DNA of 64,000 nucleotides from Segetibacter sp. (GTDB lineage Bacteria; Bacteroidota; Bacteroidia; Chitinophagales; Chitinophagaceae). The stretch lies in NCBI RefSeq assembly GCF_025963695.1, contig NZ_JAOQAH010000098.1, forward strand, positions 62,001-126,000. Reading direction: 5' to 3'. Below the pieces are notes generated by a model. The model was not told where the DNA came from and did not search any database. It saw only the letters and a list, made by a program, of their open reading frames with translations. The position numbers were made by a program, and so were the translations under genes. The stretch's first letter is position 1. Every line of letters starts with the position of its first letter. This document shows positions 17,792 to 25,422 of the stretch, one piece after another.

Positions 17792-18550
17792 ATGAAATCA
17801 AGGCGAGCGTTTTTGAAAAATACATCAGCAAGTGTAGGTTTGCTTTCATTGCCAGGTGTATTAAATGCACAGAAAAAAGAGAAAATTGAAAAGAAGAAAA
17901 TTGTATGTGTAGGTGGACATCCTGACGACCCTGAAAGTGGATGCGGAGGTACATTGGCAGCGCTTGGTAAAAAAGGACATTCGATAACGATTATTTACCT
18001 AACAACAGGCGAAGCGGGTATTGAAGGTAAATCACATGCTGAAGCTGCTGCAATAAGAAAACAGGAAGCGCTAAATGCTTGCGTAATATTAGGGGCTAAG
18101 CCGGTGTTTGCTGGCCAGGTTGATGGAGATACCATAATGGATAACGCATGGCTAGGTAGAATTCAAAAATTAATTTATGATGAAAAGCCCGATGTTGTAT
18201 TTACACACTGGCCGCTGGATTCTCATAAAGATCACCAGGTAGCGGGTTTGTTAACTATTCAGTCGTGGGTAAGAGCGCAACAAAAATTTCCGCTCTATTT
18301 CTTTGAAGTTTGTGCGGGTGAACAAACGATGACCTTCCATCCTACTGACTATATTGATATTACAGAAACCCAGGAATTAAAAAGAAAAGCAGTGTTTTGC
18401 CATACCAGCCAAGATCCGCCGGGTATCTATAGTTGCGGACATGCCGCTATGGAAGAATTTAGGGGAAGAGAGCTAGGCGTAAAAGCAGCAGAAGCATTTG
18501 TTTGTATGACTGGCAGAAAGCAAAGTTCTTTATCTAATTTGTATTTGTAG
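17792..18550 (+). CDS. Exported PIG-L family deacetylase
   Basis: A 252-residue LmbE/PIG-L-type zinc-dependent N-deacetylase. The N-terminus (MKSRRAFLKNTSASVGLLSLPG) has a twin-arginine followed by a hydrophobic stretch, suggesting Tat export with cleavage near NAQ. The zinc-binding motif GGHPDDPESGCGG lies near residue 42, and the second metal His is in SHKDHQ (about residue 150). Family substrates include GlcNAc-inositol, mycothiol precursors and antibiotic intermediates; the substrate here is unknown. It stands alone, divergent from the DUF1080 gene. Confidence 0.87.
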   Translation: MKSRRAFLKNTSASVGLLSLPGVLNAQKKEKIEKKKIVCVGGHPDDPESGCGGTLAALGKKGHSITIIYLTTGEAGIEGKSHAEAAAIRKQEALNACVILGAKPVFAGQVDGDTIMDNAWLGRIQKLIYDEKPDVVFTHWPLDSHKDHQVAGLLTIQSWVRAQQKFPLYFFEVCAGEQTMTFHPTDYIDITETQELKRKAVFCHTSQDPPGIYSCGHAAMEEFRGRELGVKAAEAFVCMTGRKQSSLSNLYL

Positions 18551-18605
18551 CAGTTTAAATATAAGCCGTATTTCTTCCCGCACTGCTTATATACGAAAGC
18601 CAAGG

Positions 18606-19031
18606 CTAATACCTGCTCCGGTTTTTACCGAAAATTAAAGAATCGACCGAATATTTACCGCCGCCTAAAATGAGAAAGCCAACGAAAAAAATTAGGTACA
18701 CGATGGCCAGCTCCTTTTTTGCCAGGGGTTGAGTGGCGTGTGCATAAAAAATAGCAACAAGCATATTTATTATTAAAGGCACGCTTGCAAGCCGGGTGGC
18801 CAGTCCCAGAATGAGGAGTATGGAACAAAATGCTTCTGCAAAAACAGTGAGAGCCAAACTTGCGGTTGCACCGATTCCAAAGGGATCGGCAAACTGAACA
18901 TTTCCCGAAACCAGGTTTTGCAATTTTGGGATGCCGTGAGTAAGCATCAAAGCGCCTACAACCAGCCGGGCAATAAGTAGCCAGATATTAACCCCGTTAT
19001 TATTTACCGCAGTAGAAAAGGTTCTTCTCAT
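18606..19031 (-). CDS. DoxX family membrane protein
   Basis: A 141-residue inner-membrane protein with four predicted helices (about residues 15-35, 53-73, 77-97, 107-125). The LLIARLVVGALMLTHGIPKL segment and the AEAFCSILLILGLATRLASVPLIINML block are typical of DoxX/SURF4-type proteins. Some members take part in thiosulfate oxidation or redox stress complexes, but many are uncharacterised. It lies 55 nt downstream of an aldo/keto reductase on the same strand, a plausible two-gene redox unit. Confidence 0.85.
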   Translation of the reverse strand: MRRTFSTAVNNNGVNIWLLIARLVVGALMLTHGIPKLQNLVSGNVQFADPFGIGATASLALTVFAEAFCSILLILGLATRLASVPLIINMLVAIFYAHATQPLAKKELAIVYLIFFVGFLILGGGKYSVDSLIFGKNRSRY

Positions 19032-19086
19032 GGATCTGTTTTTACTATTTTATTTTTTGCTTCATTTTGCTTAAACAAAGTTATTC

Positions 19087-20070
19087 TTAATTCTTGTCTG
19101 CCCATTTATAATTCGCCTCGCTATACCTGTCGCCAACATTCGGATATTTTGCCAAAACAGCTTCAATGTCGTGGACGTCTTGTGTTGTTAGTATTACATC
19201 TACACTAGCCGCATTGTCTTTTAGTTTATCCCGCTTTTTTGTTCCCGGAATAGGGATCACATTTGATCCCTGTGCCAACACCCACGCCAATGCAAGCTGA
19301 GCAGCACTACACGCTTTTTGCTTTGCTAATTCTGCAAACGCCCGGGCCAGGTTTACGTTGTTTTGCTGGTATTCTTGCTGGTACCGGGGAAGTGTTCTTC
19401 GGAAATCATTTTCAGGAAGATCATTGAAATTTAGGGTATTCGTCATCAGGCCGCGGGCAAGTGGGCTGTATGGAACAAATGCAATTCCAAGTGCTTTGCA
19501 CAAAGGCAAAATTTCTTCTTCAACACCCCGAGTAAGTAAAGAGTATTCGCTTTGCAGCGCAGCTATCGGATGTACCGCATGAGCTCTTTTAATAGAATTT
19601 GCAGAGGCTTCAGATAAACCAAGATAACGGACCTTGCCTTGTTTTACCAGCTCAGCCATGGCACCCACCATTTCTTCCACGGGAATCCGCTGATCTATGC
19701 GGTGCGCATAATACAGGTCGATTACGTCAACTTTTAATCTTTTCAAACTTGCATCTATTGCCTGGCGCATATATACGGGGGAACCGTCGAAATAACTTCC
19801 CTTGCCATCTTCTGTTGCGCGAAATCCAAACTTAGTGGCTATAAAAATTTTGTTTCGATTCGTAGTTAATACTTTTGATATTAATTCTTCATTGCTACCG
19901 TTTCCGTAAAAATCAGCAGTATCCCAAAAGTTGATACCTAAGTCAAGCGCATAGTGAAGTGTTGCAATAGATTCATCATCGTCGGGCACGCCATAAGCAT
20001 GGCTCATACTCATACACCCTAAACCTATTGCTGATAATTGTTCGTTTTGACCAAGCGTTCTGTATTTCAT
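19087..20070 (-). CDS. Aldo/keto reductase
   Basis: A 327-residue NADPH-dependent oxidoreductase of the YajO/AKR13 type. The start at ATG 20070 (MKYRTLGQNEQLSAIGLG) matches the family; an in-frame ATG 129 nt upstream would add an unrelated Cys-rich segment that reaches back towards the repeat at 20170. Visible features are GLGCMSMSHAYG, the catalytic Asp and Tyr in DTADFYGNGSNEE, the active-site His in DLYYAHRID, and the cofactor region VIPIPGTKKRDKLKDN. Substrate unknown. DoxX follows. Confidence 0.93.
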   Translation of the reverse strand: MKYRTLGQNEQLSAIGLGCMSMSHAYGVPDDDESIATLHYALDLGINFWDTADFYGNGSNEELISKVLTTNRNKIFIATKFGFRATEDGKGSYFDGSPVYMRQAIDASLKRLKVDVIDLYYAHRIDQRIPVEEMVGAMAELVKQGKVRYLGLSEASANSIKRAHAVHPIAALQSEYSLLTRGVEEEILPLCKALGIAFVPYSPLARGLMTNTLNFNDLPENDFRRTLPRYQQEYQQNNVNLARAFAELAKQKACSAAQLALAWVLAQGSNVIPIPGTKKRDKLKDNAASVDVILTTQDVHDIEAVLAKYPNVGDRYSEANYKWADKN

Positions 20071-20169
20071 AAAGTGCGAATATTTGGTGTAGGGGGCTAC
20101 TATGGCCGACAAAATAACTATGCCCTTCTTCGCAAGAAGAGCATGGAAACTGCTACATGGAGATGACCA

Positions 20170-20189
20170 GTTGAACGGAGCGTCGCAAG
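20170..20189 (+). repeat. Interspersed repeat, type B core
   Basis: GTTGAACGGAGCGTCGCAAG, followed by GATGATACACC and GGGGAACAAA. It lies downstream of nagA and upstream of the aldo/keto reductase. Confidence 0.7.
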
Positions 20190-20228
20190 GATGATACACC
20201 GGGGAACAAATGCTTGCAACAAAAGGTT

Positions 20229-21326
20229 CTAATCTACTGCCTGCAAAACTTCGAGGTTGTCGTTCATTACAACAAATGAAGCTTTATAACCGCGGGCAAT
20301 TCTTCCTAATTGCTTATCCAGTTTCATCACTTGAGCAGGATATAAACCAGCCATTCTCAAAGCTTCTGACAATTCAATTCCCACTTCTTCTACCGCATTA
20401 CGTACACACATTCCCATGGTTAGGGCTGACCCGCTTAAAACACCATTCGATTCGTATTTATCCCCAACTAATTTATGGGGATAATATCCATCGCTTGTTT
20501 CGGTTACGGCATCAGTAATAAAAAAAAGCCTGTCCTGCATTATTTTTTTTGCAATGTTTATTGCGGGGAAGTCAACATGAAAACCATCGGCAACAATACT
20601 TGCCATTACCCTTTCGTGGTTCAATACTGCACCAACAATTCCAGGTGCACGATGCTGTAAAGGGCTCATTGCATTGTACAAATGAGTAGCCGCGTTAATG
20701 CCTTTGAGAAAGCCCTCATTCGCCTCCTCAAAAGTTGCATTACTGTGGCCGGCAGAAATAACTACTCCGTACGATTGTATAAGTTCAATCACATCTGTAC
20801 TGCAAACTTCTGGTGCAAGGGTAATCATAGTGATGGCTCCTTTGCCATACTCCAGCAATGCTTTTGCCTGTTCTACGGTAGGTGAATGAATGTATTGCTC
20901 GGCGTGTGCGCCTTTTTTTGCTTTGTTAATCCATGGCCCTTCTACATGCAGGCCGATAACGCCTTTGCCTCCGTTGTGCCAGTACTCTTTAACTGCATCG
21001 ATGCATTTATAAAAGACATCGTAAGAATTGGTGGCCACGGTTGGTTGATAATAAGGGGCCCCGCCTGCTTTACAATACTCATATGTTTTTTGAAGACTTA
21101 GAGGGGTTGGATCAACCGCTAACAAAGAACCTTCAGCTCCATAAATCTGGATATCGATAAAGCCAGGCGCTAAAAAACCACTAACATAATTTGTGATAAT
21201 GGCGCCTGGAGGAATCTCATTATTAGGAACAATGTCGTGAATAATTCCATTTTCTACAAGAATAGCCCGATTCATTAGCCACTCTTCGCCTGTAAAAATT
21301 CTGATTGCTTCGTGTGCATGTATCAT
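20229..21326 (-). CDS. nagA: N-acetylglucosamine-6-phosphate deacetylase
   Basis: Removes acetate from GlcNAc-6-phosphate, giving glucosamine-6-phosphate in amino-sugar recycling. The 365-residue length is normal. Amidohydrolase features in order: FLAPGFIDIQIYGAEG, GLHVEGPWINKAKKGAH with the metal-binding Glu, VISAGHSNATFEEA with a metal His, THLYNAMSPLQHRAPGIVGA, and the catalytic Asp in FITDAVTETSDG. Its start is 10 nt after the stop of the omega-amidase gene, so the two are co-transcribed. No nagB is in the window. Confidence 0.94.
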   Translation of the reverse strand: MIHAHEAIRIFTGEEWLMNRAILVENGIIHDIVPNNEIPPGAIITNYVSGFLAPGFIDIQIYGAEGSLLAVDPTPLSLQKTYEYCKAGGAPYYQPTVATNSYDVFYKCIDAVKEYWHNGGKGVIGLHVEGPWINKAKKGAHAEQYIHSPTVEQAKALLEYGKGAITMITLAPEVCSTDVIELIQSYGVVISAGHSNATFEEANEGFLKGINAATHLYNAMSPLQHRAPGIVGAVLNHERVMASIVADGFHVDFPAINIAKKIMQDRLFFITDAVTETSDGYYPHKLVGDKYESNGVLSGSALTMGMCVRNAVEEVGIELSEALRMAGLYPAQVMKLDKQLGRIARGYKASFVVMNDNLEVLQAVD

Positions 21327-21336
21327 AGCAAAGTTT

Positions 21337-22143
21337 TTAGTCAGGAATAATTAAAAATGGATCGGCATCTTTCCAGAATGGCATTTTCTCACGGATGTCA
21401 ATCAAATCTTCTTTCTGCAAGGTAAAGGTGTAAATATCTTCTTCATTGGCTTTATGATACAACACTTCGCCAAGTGGATTTACTACCATGCTATCGCCAC
21501 TATGTTGAATGCCGTTTCCATCTTTACCCACCCTGTTAACACCTATACAAAAACACTGATTTTCTATAGCTCTTGCCTGCAATAGTGTTCGCCACATGTG
21601 ACTGCGTTTTTCTGGCCAGTTTGCTACATATATCAGTATGTCGTACTCCAGCCCCTGGTGTTTATCCGGTGCATGCTGCCCCTGTCGCGACCAAACGGGA
21701 AAACGCAGGTCGTAGCATACAAGCAGGTTTAGTTTCCAACCTTTTACAGAAGCAATCAAACGCTTACTGCCGGCAGTGTAGTGCTCATCCTCGTGTGCAT
21801 ACGCAAAAAGGTGCCGCTTATCGTACAAACCCATCTGTCCGTTTGGAAGCATCCACACCAGTCGGTTCATGTATTTATCATCTTGCTTAATAATCAGGCT
21901 ACCGGTAAGAATAATTTTTTTTTGCGCAGAGATACGCTTCATCCATGCTACCGTTTCGCCATCCATGTCTTCTGCCAGTTGCCCCGGCTTCATACTGAAA
22001 CCTGTGCTAAACATTTCAGGAAGAATAACCACCTCGGTCTTCTCAGTAAGGCTGTTGATTTTCTCCTCAAGCATCCGTCTATTGGCCGCCTTATCCTCCC
22101 AATGAAGTTGAGTTTGTATGATGGTAAAGGTTAAAGATGACAT
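21337..22143 (-). CDS. Carbon-nitrogen hydrolase, omega-amidase (YafV/Nit2 type)
   Basis: A 268-residue nitrilase-superfamily hydrolase. The Glu-Lys-Cys triad is visible: Glu in VILPEMFSTGF (about residue 43), Lys in YDKRHLFAYAHE (about 110), and Cys in LLVCYDLRFPVWSR (about 143). These motifs fit the omega-amidases that deaminate alpha-ketoglutaramate and similar products, a metabolite-repair reaction. It is cytoplasmic with no signal peptide. It leads a two-gene operon with nagA. Confidence 0.9.
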   Translation of the reverse strand: MSSLTFTIIQTQLHWEDKAANRRMLEEKINSLTEKTEVVILPEMFSTGFSMKPGQLAEDMDGETVAWMKRISAQKKIILTGSLIIKQDDKYMNRLVWMLPNGQMGLYDKRHLFAYAHEDEHYTAGSKRLIASVKGWKLNLLVCYDLRFPVWSRQGQHAPDKHQGLEYDILIYVANWPEKRSHMWRTLLQARAIENQCFCIGVNRVGKDGNGIQHSGDSMVVNPLGEVLYHKANEEDIYTFTLQKEDLIDIREKMPFWKDADPFLIIPD

Positions 22144-22245
22144 GTAGTATTGTTATAATAGGTATTGTTAAATGGTTGTTGCAGCACATGGTACGAATTA
22201 TTTAAGAATTATTGCTGCAATCTTTAATTCTAAAAAACTTACACA

Positions 22246-22722
22246 TCATCCCTTAATAAGACTGTTTATAACGGTGCTTATTAAACTTTGCTCGTACCCT
22301 TTCTGCAAAAGATACGCATTGGTTTTAGCCTGGCGCACCAGGTACTGTTCGCCACTAAGCTCCTTCCATTTTTTGGCAGCCAATTTCTGCAGCACAGCCT
22401 CGTATTGTTTCTCTTCTATTTCTTTTAATCCTAATTTAATATTCTGCTTATTTACGCCTTTTTGCTGCAATTCATACTGTATTTTTCTTCGTCCCCATTG
22501 TTTCATTCTAAATTTTCCACCTGCAAACTGTTTTGCAAAACGCTCTTCATTCAGGTAATTTTCTTCAATTAAAATAGAAAGAATTTCCTCTGTTTCTACC
22601 TTAAATAAGCCAAACGAGTATAATTTTTCCTTTACTTCATTGTGGCTTCTTTCCTGATAACTACAGTAGTTTTTAATCTTTTTTAAGGCTTCCTCTTTCG
22701 AAAATCTTTGTGAAGAAAACAT
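22246..22722 (-). CDS. recX: RecX regulatory protein
   Basis: A 158-residue all-helical modulator of RecA filaments. The three-helix repeats are visible: ALKKIKNYCSYQERSHNEVKEKL, the middle LIEENYLNEERFAKQFAGGKFRMKQWGRRKIQYELQQKGV, and a third near the C-terminus. The RMKQWGRRKI segment is the family's best signature. No recA is nearby. A TAATTTTG box lies immediately upstream at 22734-22727, so the 5' leader would be very short. Confidence 0.9.
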   Translation of the reverse strand: MFSSQRFSKEEALKKIKNYCSYQERSHNEVKEKLYSFGLFKVETEEILSILIEENYLNEERFAKQFAGGKFRMKQWGRRKIQYELQQKGVNKQNIKLGLKEIEEKQYEAVLQKLAAKKWKELSGEQYLVRQAKTNAYLLQKGYEQSLISTVINSLIKG

Positions 22723-22726
22723 TTTA

Positions 22727-22734
22727 CAAAATTA
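22727..22734 (-). promoter_or_regulatory. Possible -7 box for recX
   Basis: TAATTTTG on the minus strand matches TAnnTTTG and sits 4 nt before the start codon. No -33 TTTG was found at the right distance, so support is weak. Confidence 0.3.
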
Positions 22735-22821
22735 AGGATCAAAATAGGTGTAAATTTATTCTGGCATTCGAGTTGGCTTTCAAACAGTTGAAGAAAGGCA
22801 ATTAATCCAAATAAAACTAGC

Positions 22822-23238
22822 ATGGCTCCAAATTCCCCCCCCCTTACTATTTGTTTGATCGACGACGACCGCATCTATCAGTTCACCGCTAAAAGAATGA
22901 TTGAGTTAGTAGACCCCCTACAGAAGGTGCTGATCTTTTCAGATGGAAAAGAAGCGATGGACTTTTTTTCGAAACAAACACAGGATAGGGACCCCCTTCC
23001 AGATGTCATCTTTCTCGATATTAACATGCCTGTTATGAACGGCTGGGAGTTTTTAGATGCTTACAACAGCATAAAGACAACCCTGGATAAACAAATTAGT
23101 ATTTATATGATTAGTTCGTCGGTTGATGAAAAGGATAAAATCCGCAGTAAAGGTTTTAATGTAAAAGATTTCATCGAAAAACCAATAAACAAGCAAATGA
23201 TGCGGGCAATACTTCAGTCTTCGCGTTCAATGGTTTAG
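22822..23238 (+). CDS. Single-domain response regulator with C9 tract
   Basis: A 138-residue CheY/Rcp1-like receiver domain with no output domain. The acidic pocket is ICLIDDDR (Asp 14-16), the phospho-acceptor is Asp 66 in VIFLDINMP, and the conserved Ser/Lys are in YMISSSVD and DFIEKPIN. A run of nine C residues (22835-22843) falls in codons 5-8, so slippage would shift the frame right after the start. No kinase gene is adjacent, which suggests an orphan regulator taking signals from a distant hybrid kinase. It converges on the metalloprotease gene. Confidence 0.9.
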   Translation: MAPNSPPLTICLIDDDRIYQFTAKRMIELVDPLQKVLIFSDGKEAMDFFSKQTQDRDPLPDVIFLDINMPVMNGWEFLDAYNSIKTTLDKQISIYMISSSVDEKDKIRSKGFNVKDFIEKPINKQMMRAILQSSRSMV

Positions 23239-23287
23239 GTATTTCTACATATTTTTGTAACGAACAGGATAACTTTAACCTGCTTTT

Positions 23288-23307
23288 GTTGTGTCACTCA
23301 CTTATAC
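23288..23307 (-). repeat. Interspersed repeat, type A core (TGACACAAC variant)
   Basis: On the minus strand GTATAAGTGAGTGACACAAC. It lies in the convergent gap between the response regulator and the metzincin-like gene. Confidence 0.7.
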
Positions 23308-23366
23308 AATTTGCTCTTTATTCAGCTATTCCCATCTCAAGTATTGTTACCAATTTCATCCGTCGT

Positions 23367-24020
23367 TCATACTTCTCTATGGCTTTCGTGAAATACGTTG
23401 GTAAATTCACCTACAATTGCTTTTTCGTTTTTAAATCTTAGTCTTTCCAGTTTTAGTGCCGCTATATCTTCAGCAAAAACTTTTCGATATATAGGATGCA
23501 TTGTACCTCCGGTTACCCCCGCAGGTTTTAATGGATCGTATTGAAATTGCGGATCAACCAAAGTGCCCCTTGGGTACATAATGGGTGGAACACCCTTGCC
23601 TCTATAATCACAATCACGCGGATGGCCAAGACCTAGTGTATGACCATACTCATGAGCGGCGGTGGTAGAACCTATATATAAATTCTCAAGCTTAAAATAA
23701 CCTGTATTGCAACCAAGACCGTCTACAAAAGAGATGTTTCCACGGGCATAATCTTCAATCCTAAAATAATTGTTACGGGGGTCAGTGTTGCTAAAAACTT
23801 CTTCCTCTTCAACCCCTGGCCGCAACTCTGCGGTTATTTTAAAAGTTACCAGGTACACAACACCTTTTACAGGTATCGTTCCTTTCGGCTCGTTCCACAT
23901 TGTTTCTATCTCATCCCTGACTAACTCTGTAACCTTCTCATCAGCTGCACTTCCATAAGTAATGATGTGTGAACTGATGAGAATTATCTGTTCTTCGTGG
24001 TTCATTTCTACTTCTCCCAT
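23367..24020 (-). CDS. Metzincin-like zinc metalloprotease without signal peptide
   Basis: A 217-residue protein with a complete metzincin zinc site, AAHEYGHTLGLGH (His 123, Glu 124, His 127, His 133), followed about 20 residues later by a Met-turn, PPIMYPRG. This combination is diagnostic of matrixin-like peptidases. The start (MGEVEMNHEEQIILISSHI) has no signal peptide or membrane segment, so the protein is predicted to be cytoplasmic or exported by another route, and there is no propeptide with a cysteine switch. A second Met at codon 6 is possible. Target unknown. It may be related to short toxin-like or structural metzincins. Confidence 0.75.
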   Translation of the reverse strand: MGEVEMNHEEQIILISSHIITYGSAADEKVTELVRDEIETMWNEPKGTIPVKGVVYLVTFKITAELRPGVEEEEVFSNTDPRNNYFRIEDYARGNISFVDGLGCNTGYFKLENLYIGSTTAAHEYGHTLGLGHPRDCDYRGKGVPPIMYPRGTLVDPQFQYDPLKPAGVTGGTMHPIYRKVFAEDIAALKLERLRFKNEKAIVGEFTNVFHESHREV

Positions 24021-24080
24021 TCTTTTAGGATTGACTTTACAATAACCAATCTTGCTGGTAATATTGCCTGCACTATATAG

Positions 24081-24345
24081 CTACTTAGTGAGGACCAATG
24101 TATTCTCTTTATTATTTAAAACCCAATTTGTGAACTTGTTTAAGAGGCCTTTGCCGGCTATTATTCTTTTGCCTTTATCAGTTACAGTAATAACAATATT
24201 GTTCAACGTATAGCTGCCTATTTGTATGCTATTTATTTTGTATCTGCCACTCTTTAGTATAAATAAAATCTTTCCTCTGCGAGTAACTGTGGAGACATAG
24301 CAGGCAGGATAATAAGAAAATGAAGAAGTAATATTTTTTAGACAT
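24081..24345 (-). pseudogene. Remnant of a secreted retropepsin-like aspartic protease
   Basis: From ATG 24345 one frame encodes an excellent signal peptide (MSKKYYFFIFLLSCLLCLHSYS) and then stops after 38 codons. The next frame, with no start codon, is open to a stop at 24081 and reads like the last part of a clan AA aspartic protease: GRYKINSIQIGSYTLNNIVI, GKGLLNKFTNW, NNKENTLVLTK. The catalytic Asp region is missing. The simplest reading is an internal deletion that joined the signal peptide to the C-terminus out of frame. Family identity is from memory of the C-terminal pattern, so moderate confidence. Confidence 0.5.
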
Positions 24346-24369
24346 TCGAGATTTAGGAATAGTTAAATA

Positions 24370-24597
24370 TTAGGTTTTAAGATAAGCGGAAAAGTAAGGC
24401 CAGCCAAATTTGCAAACCAAAAAATCACAATCAAAAGTGAACCCGTTAAAGTTTTCAACTTCCCGTTCTTGCATTTCTATGCAATAAGATTGAAAGATTG
24501 GATTGAAGATTTTAAAGAGGTAGCTTAGAGGAAGTACCGGAAGTTTTAGAGTATCGAATCTTTCATCAGCTTTATTCACTTCATTAGTTACAGACAC
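24370..24597 (-). CDS. Small hypothetical protein
   Basis: A 75-codon open frame (MSVTNEVNKADERFDTLKLP) with two Cys in FDCDFLVCKFGW and no recognised domain, signal peptide or membrane helix. It lies between the decayed protease remnant and the restriction gene, so it could be a fragment of a longer lost gene or chance coding. No ribosome-binding or promoter evidence was found. Confidence 0.25.
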   Translation of the reverse strand: MSVTNEVNKADERFDTLKLPVLPLSYLFKIFNPIFQSYCIEMQEREVENFNGFTFDCDFLVCKFGWPYFSAYLKT

Positions 24598-24699
24598 TCC
24601 CGTTAATTAAATGCTTATGGAGTTAGGCACGCTAGACTTAGTAGAACAACTTCTTGTAACGCTATTGCTTATCAAGCTTTCACATACACTCTATTAATT

Positions 24700-25320
24700 A
24701 TGGCTTATATACAGTCTGGTGAATTTGTATATGACTGCTCAAAATGTCATACGCGTTGCGATGGCATAAGTAAAGGCGTTTATATTTTTGATAATGATGT
24801 TTCGTTTTCTGAGTACTACGAAAAAATAATTATTAAACATATTAACTCTTATGAAAAATACACTTCGTCCAAATGCACTACTGACGGATTTCCAGATATA
24901 GAAATTAAAAACAAGGAAGGAGAGGTTTACAGGTTTTTGGAGGTTAAAGTACAACAGCGAACATTTATGAATATTGAAAAGTATCTGCCTGGTAGTAAAC
25001 TTGCCCCTTCAGAAACTGTGGCTTTAAACCTAAGCGATCTTTTAAGATATTTTACCATTGAAGAAACAACCGGAGTAAATACGGTAATAACATGGGTCTT
25101 ACTAAATCGGTTATGCATTGTACCGAAAAATAGTTTCCGGCTCTTTTATCAATCCTCGAGCGAACTGAAGAGAATTTATGAAGTCGAAAAAATGCACCGG
25201 ACATTTAGACGGAAATCTGGTGACGGAGATATTGTAGATGGGGTGCATAAAGGTGTAACCGTAAACTTTCACTTCAGCCTAAAGGAGCTTATAGAGTGGA
25301 AATGGCCGGTTAGCCAATAA
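24700..25320 (+). CDS. Predicted type II restriction endonuclease (PD-ExK)
   Basis: A 206-residue protein not recognised by family name. It carries a textbook nuclease core: Pro65-Asp66, 14 residues, then Glu81-Val-Lys83 (DGFPDIEIKN ... RFLEVKVQ), the PD-(D/E)xK pattern of restriction enzymes. Cysteines 13, 16 and 20 (CSKCHTRC) could bind a metal. It lies 102 nt before a GANTC-type DNA methyltransferase on the same strand, the usual restriction-modification arrangement, so it is inferred to cut the same site when unmethylated. Recognition of GANTC is inference from the partner. It could also be another nuclease-fold defence protein. Confidence 0.65.
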   Translation: MAYIQSGEFVYDCSKCHTRCDGISKGVYIFDNDVSFSEYYEKIIIKHINSYEKYTSSKCTTDGFPDIEIKNKEGEVYRFLEVKVQQRTFMNIEKYLPGSKLAPSETVALNLSDLLRYFTIEETTGVNTVITWVLLNRLCIVPKNSFRLFYQSSSELKRIYEVEKMHRTFRRKSGDGDIVDGVHKGVTVNFHFSLKELIEWKWPVSQ

Positions 25321-25422
25321 CAGAAAGTGTGTAGTGCCAAATACGTTTTATGGTTATTTGCGCCGTAAGGGGGAAGGCTACTATTATACTGATCCAAAAA
25401 CATAGATTTGTGAAAAAAGCAG

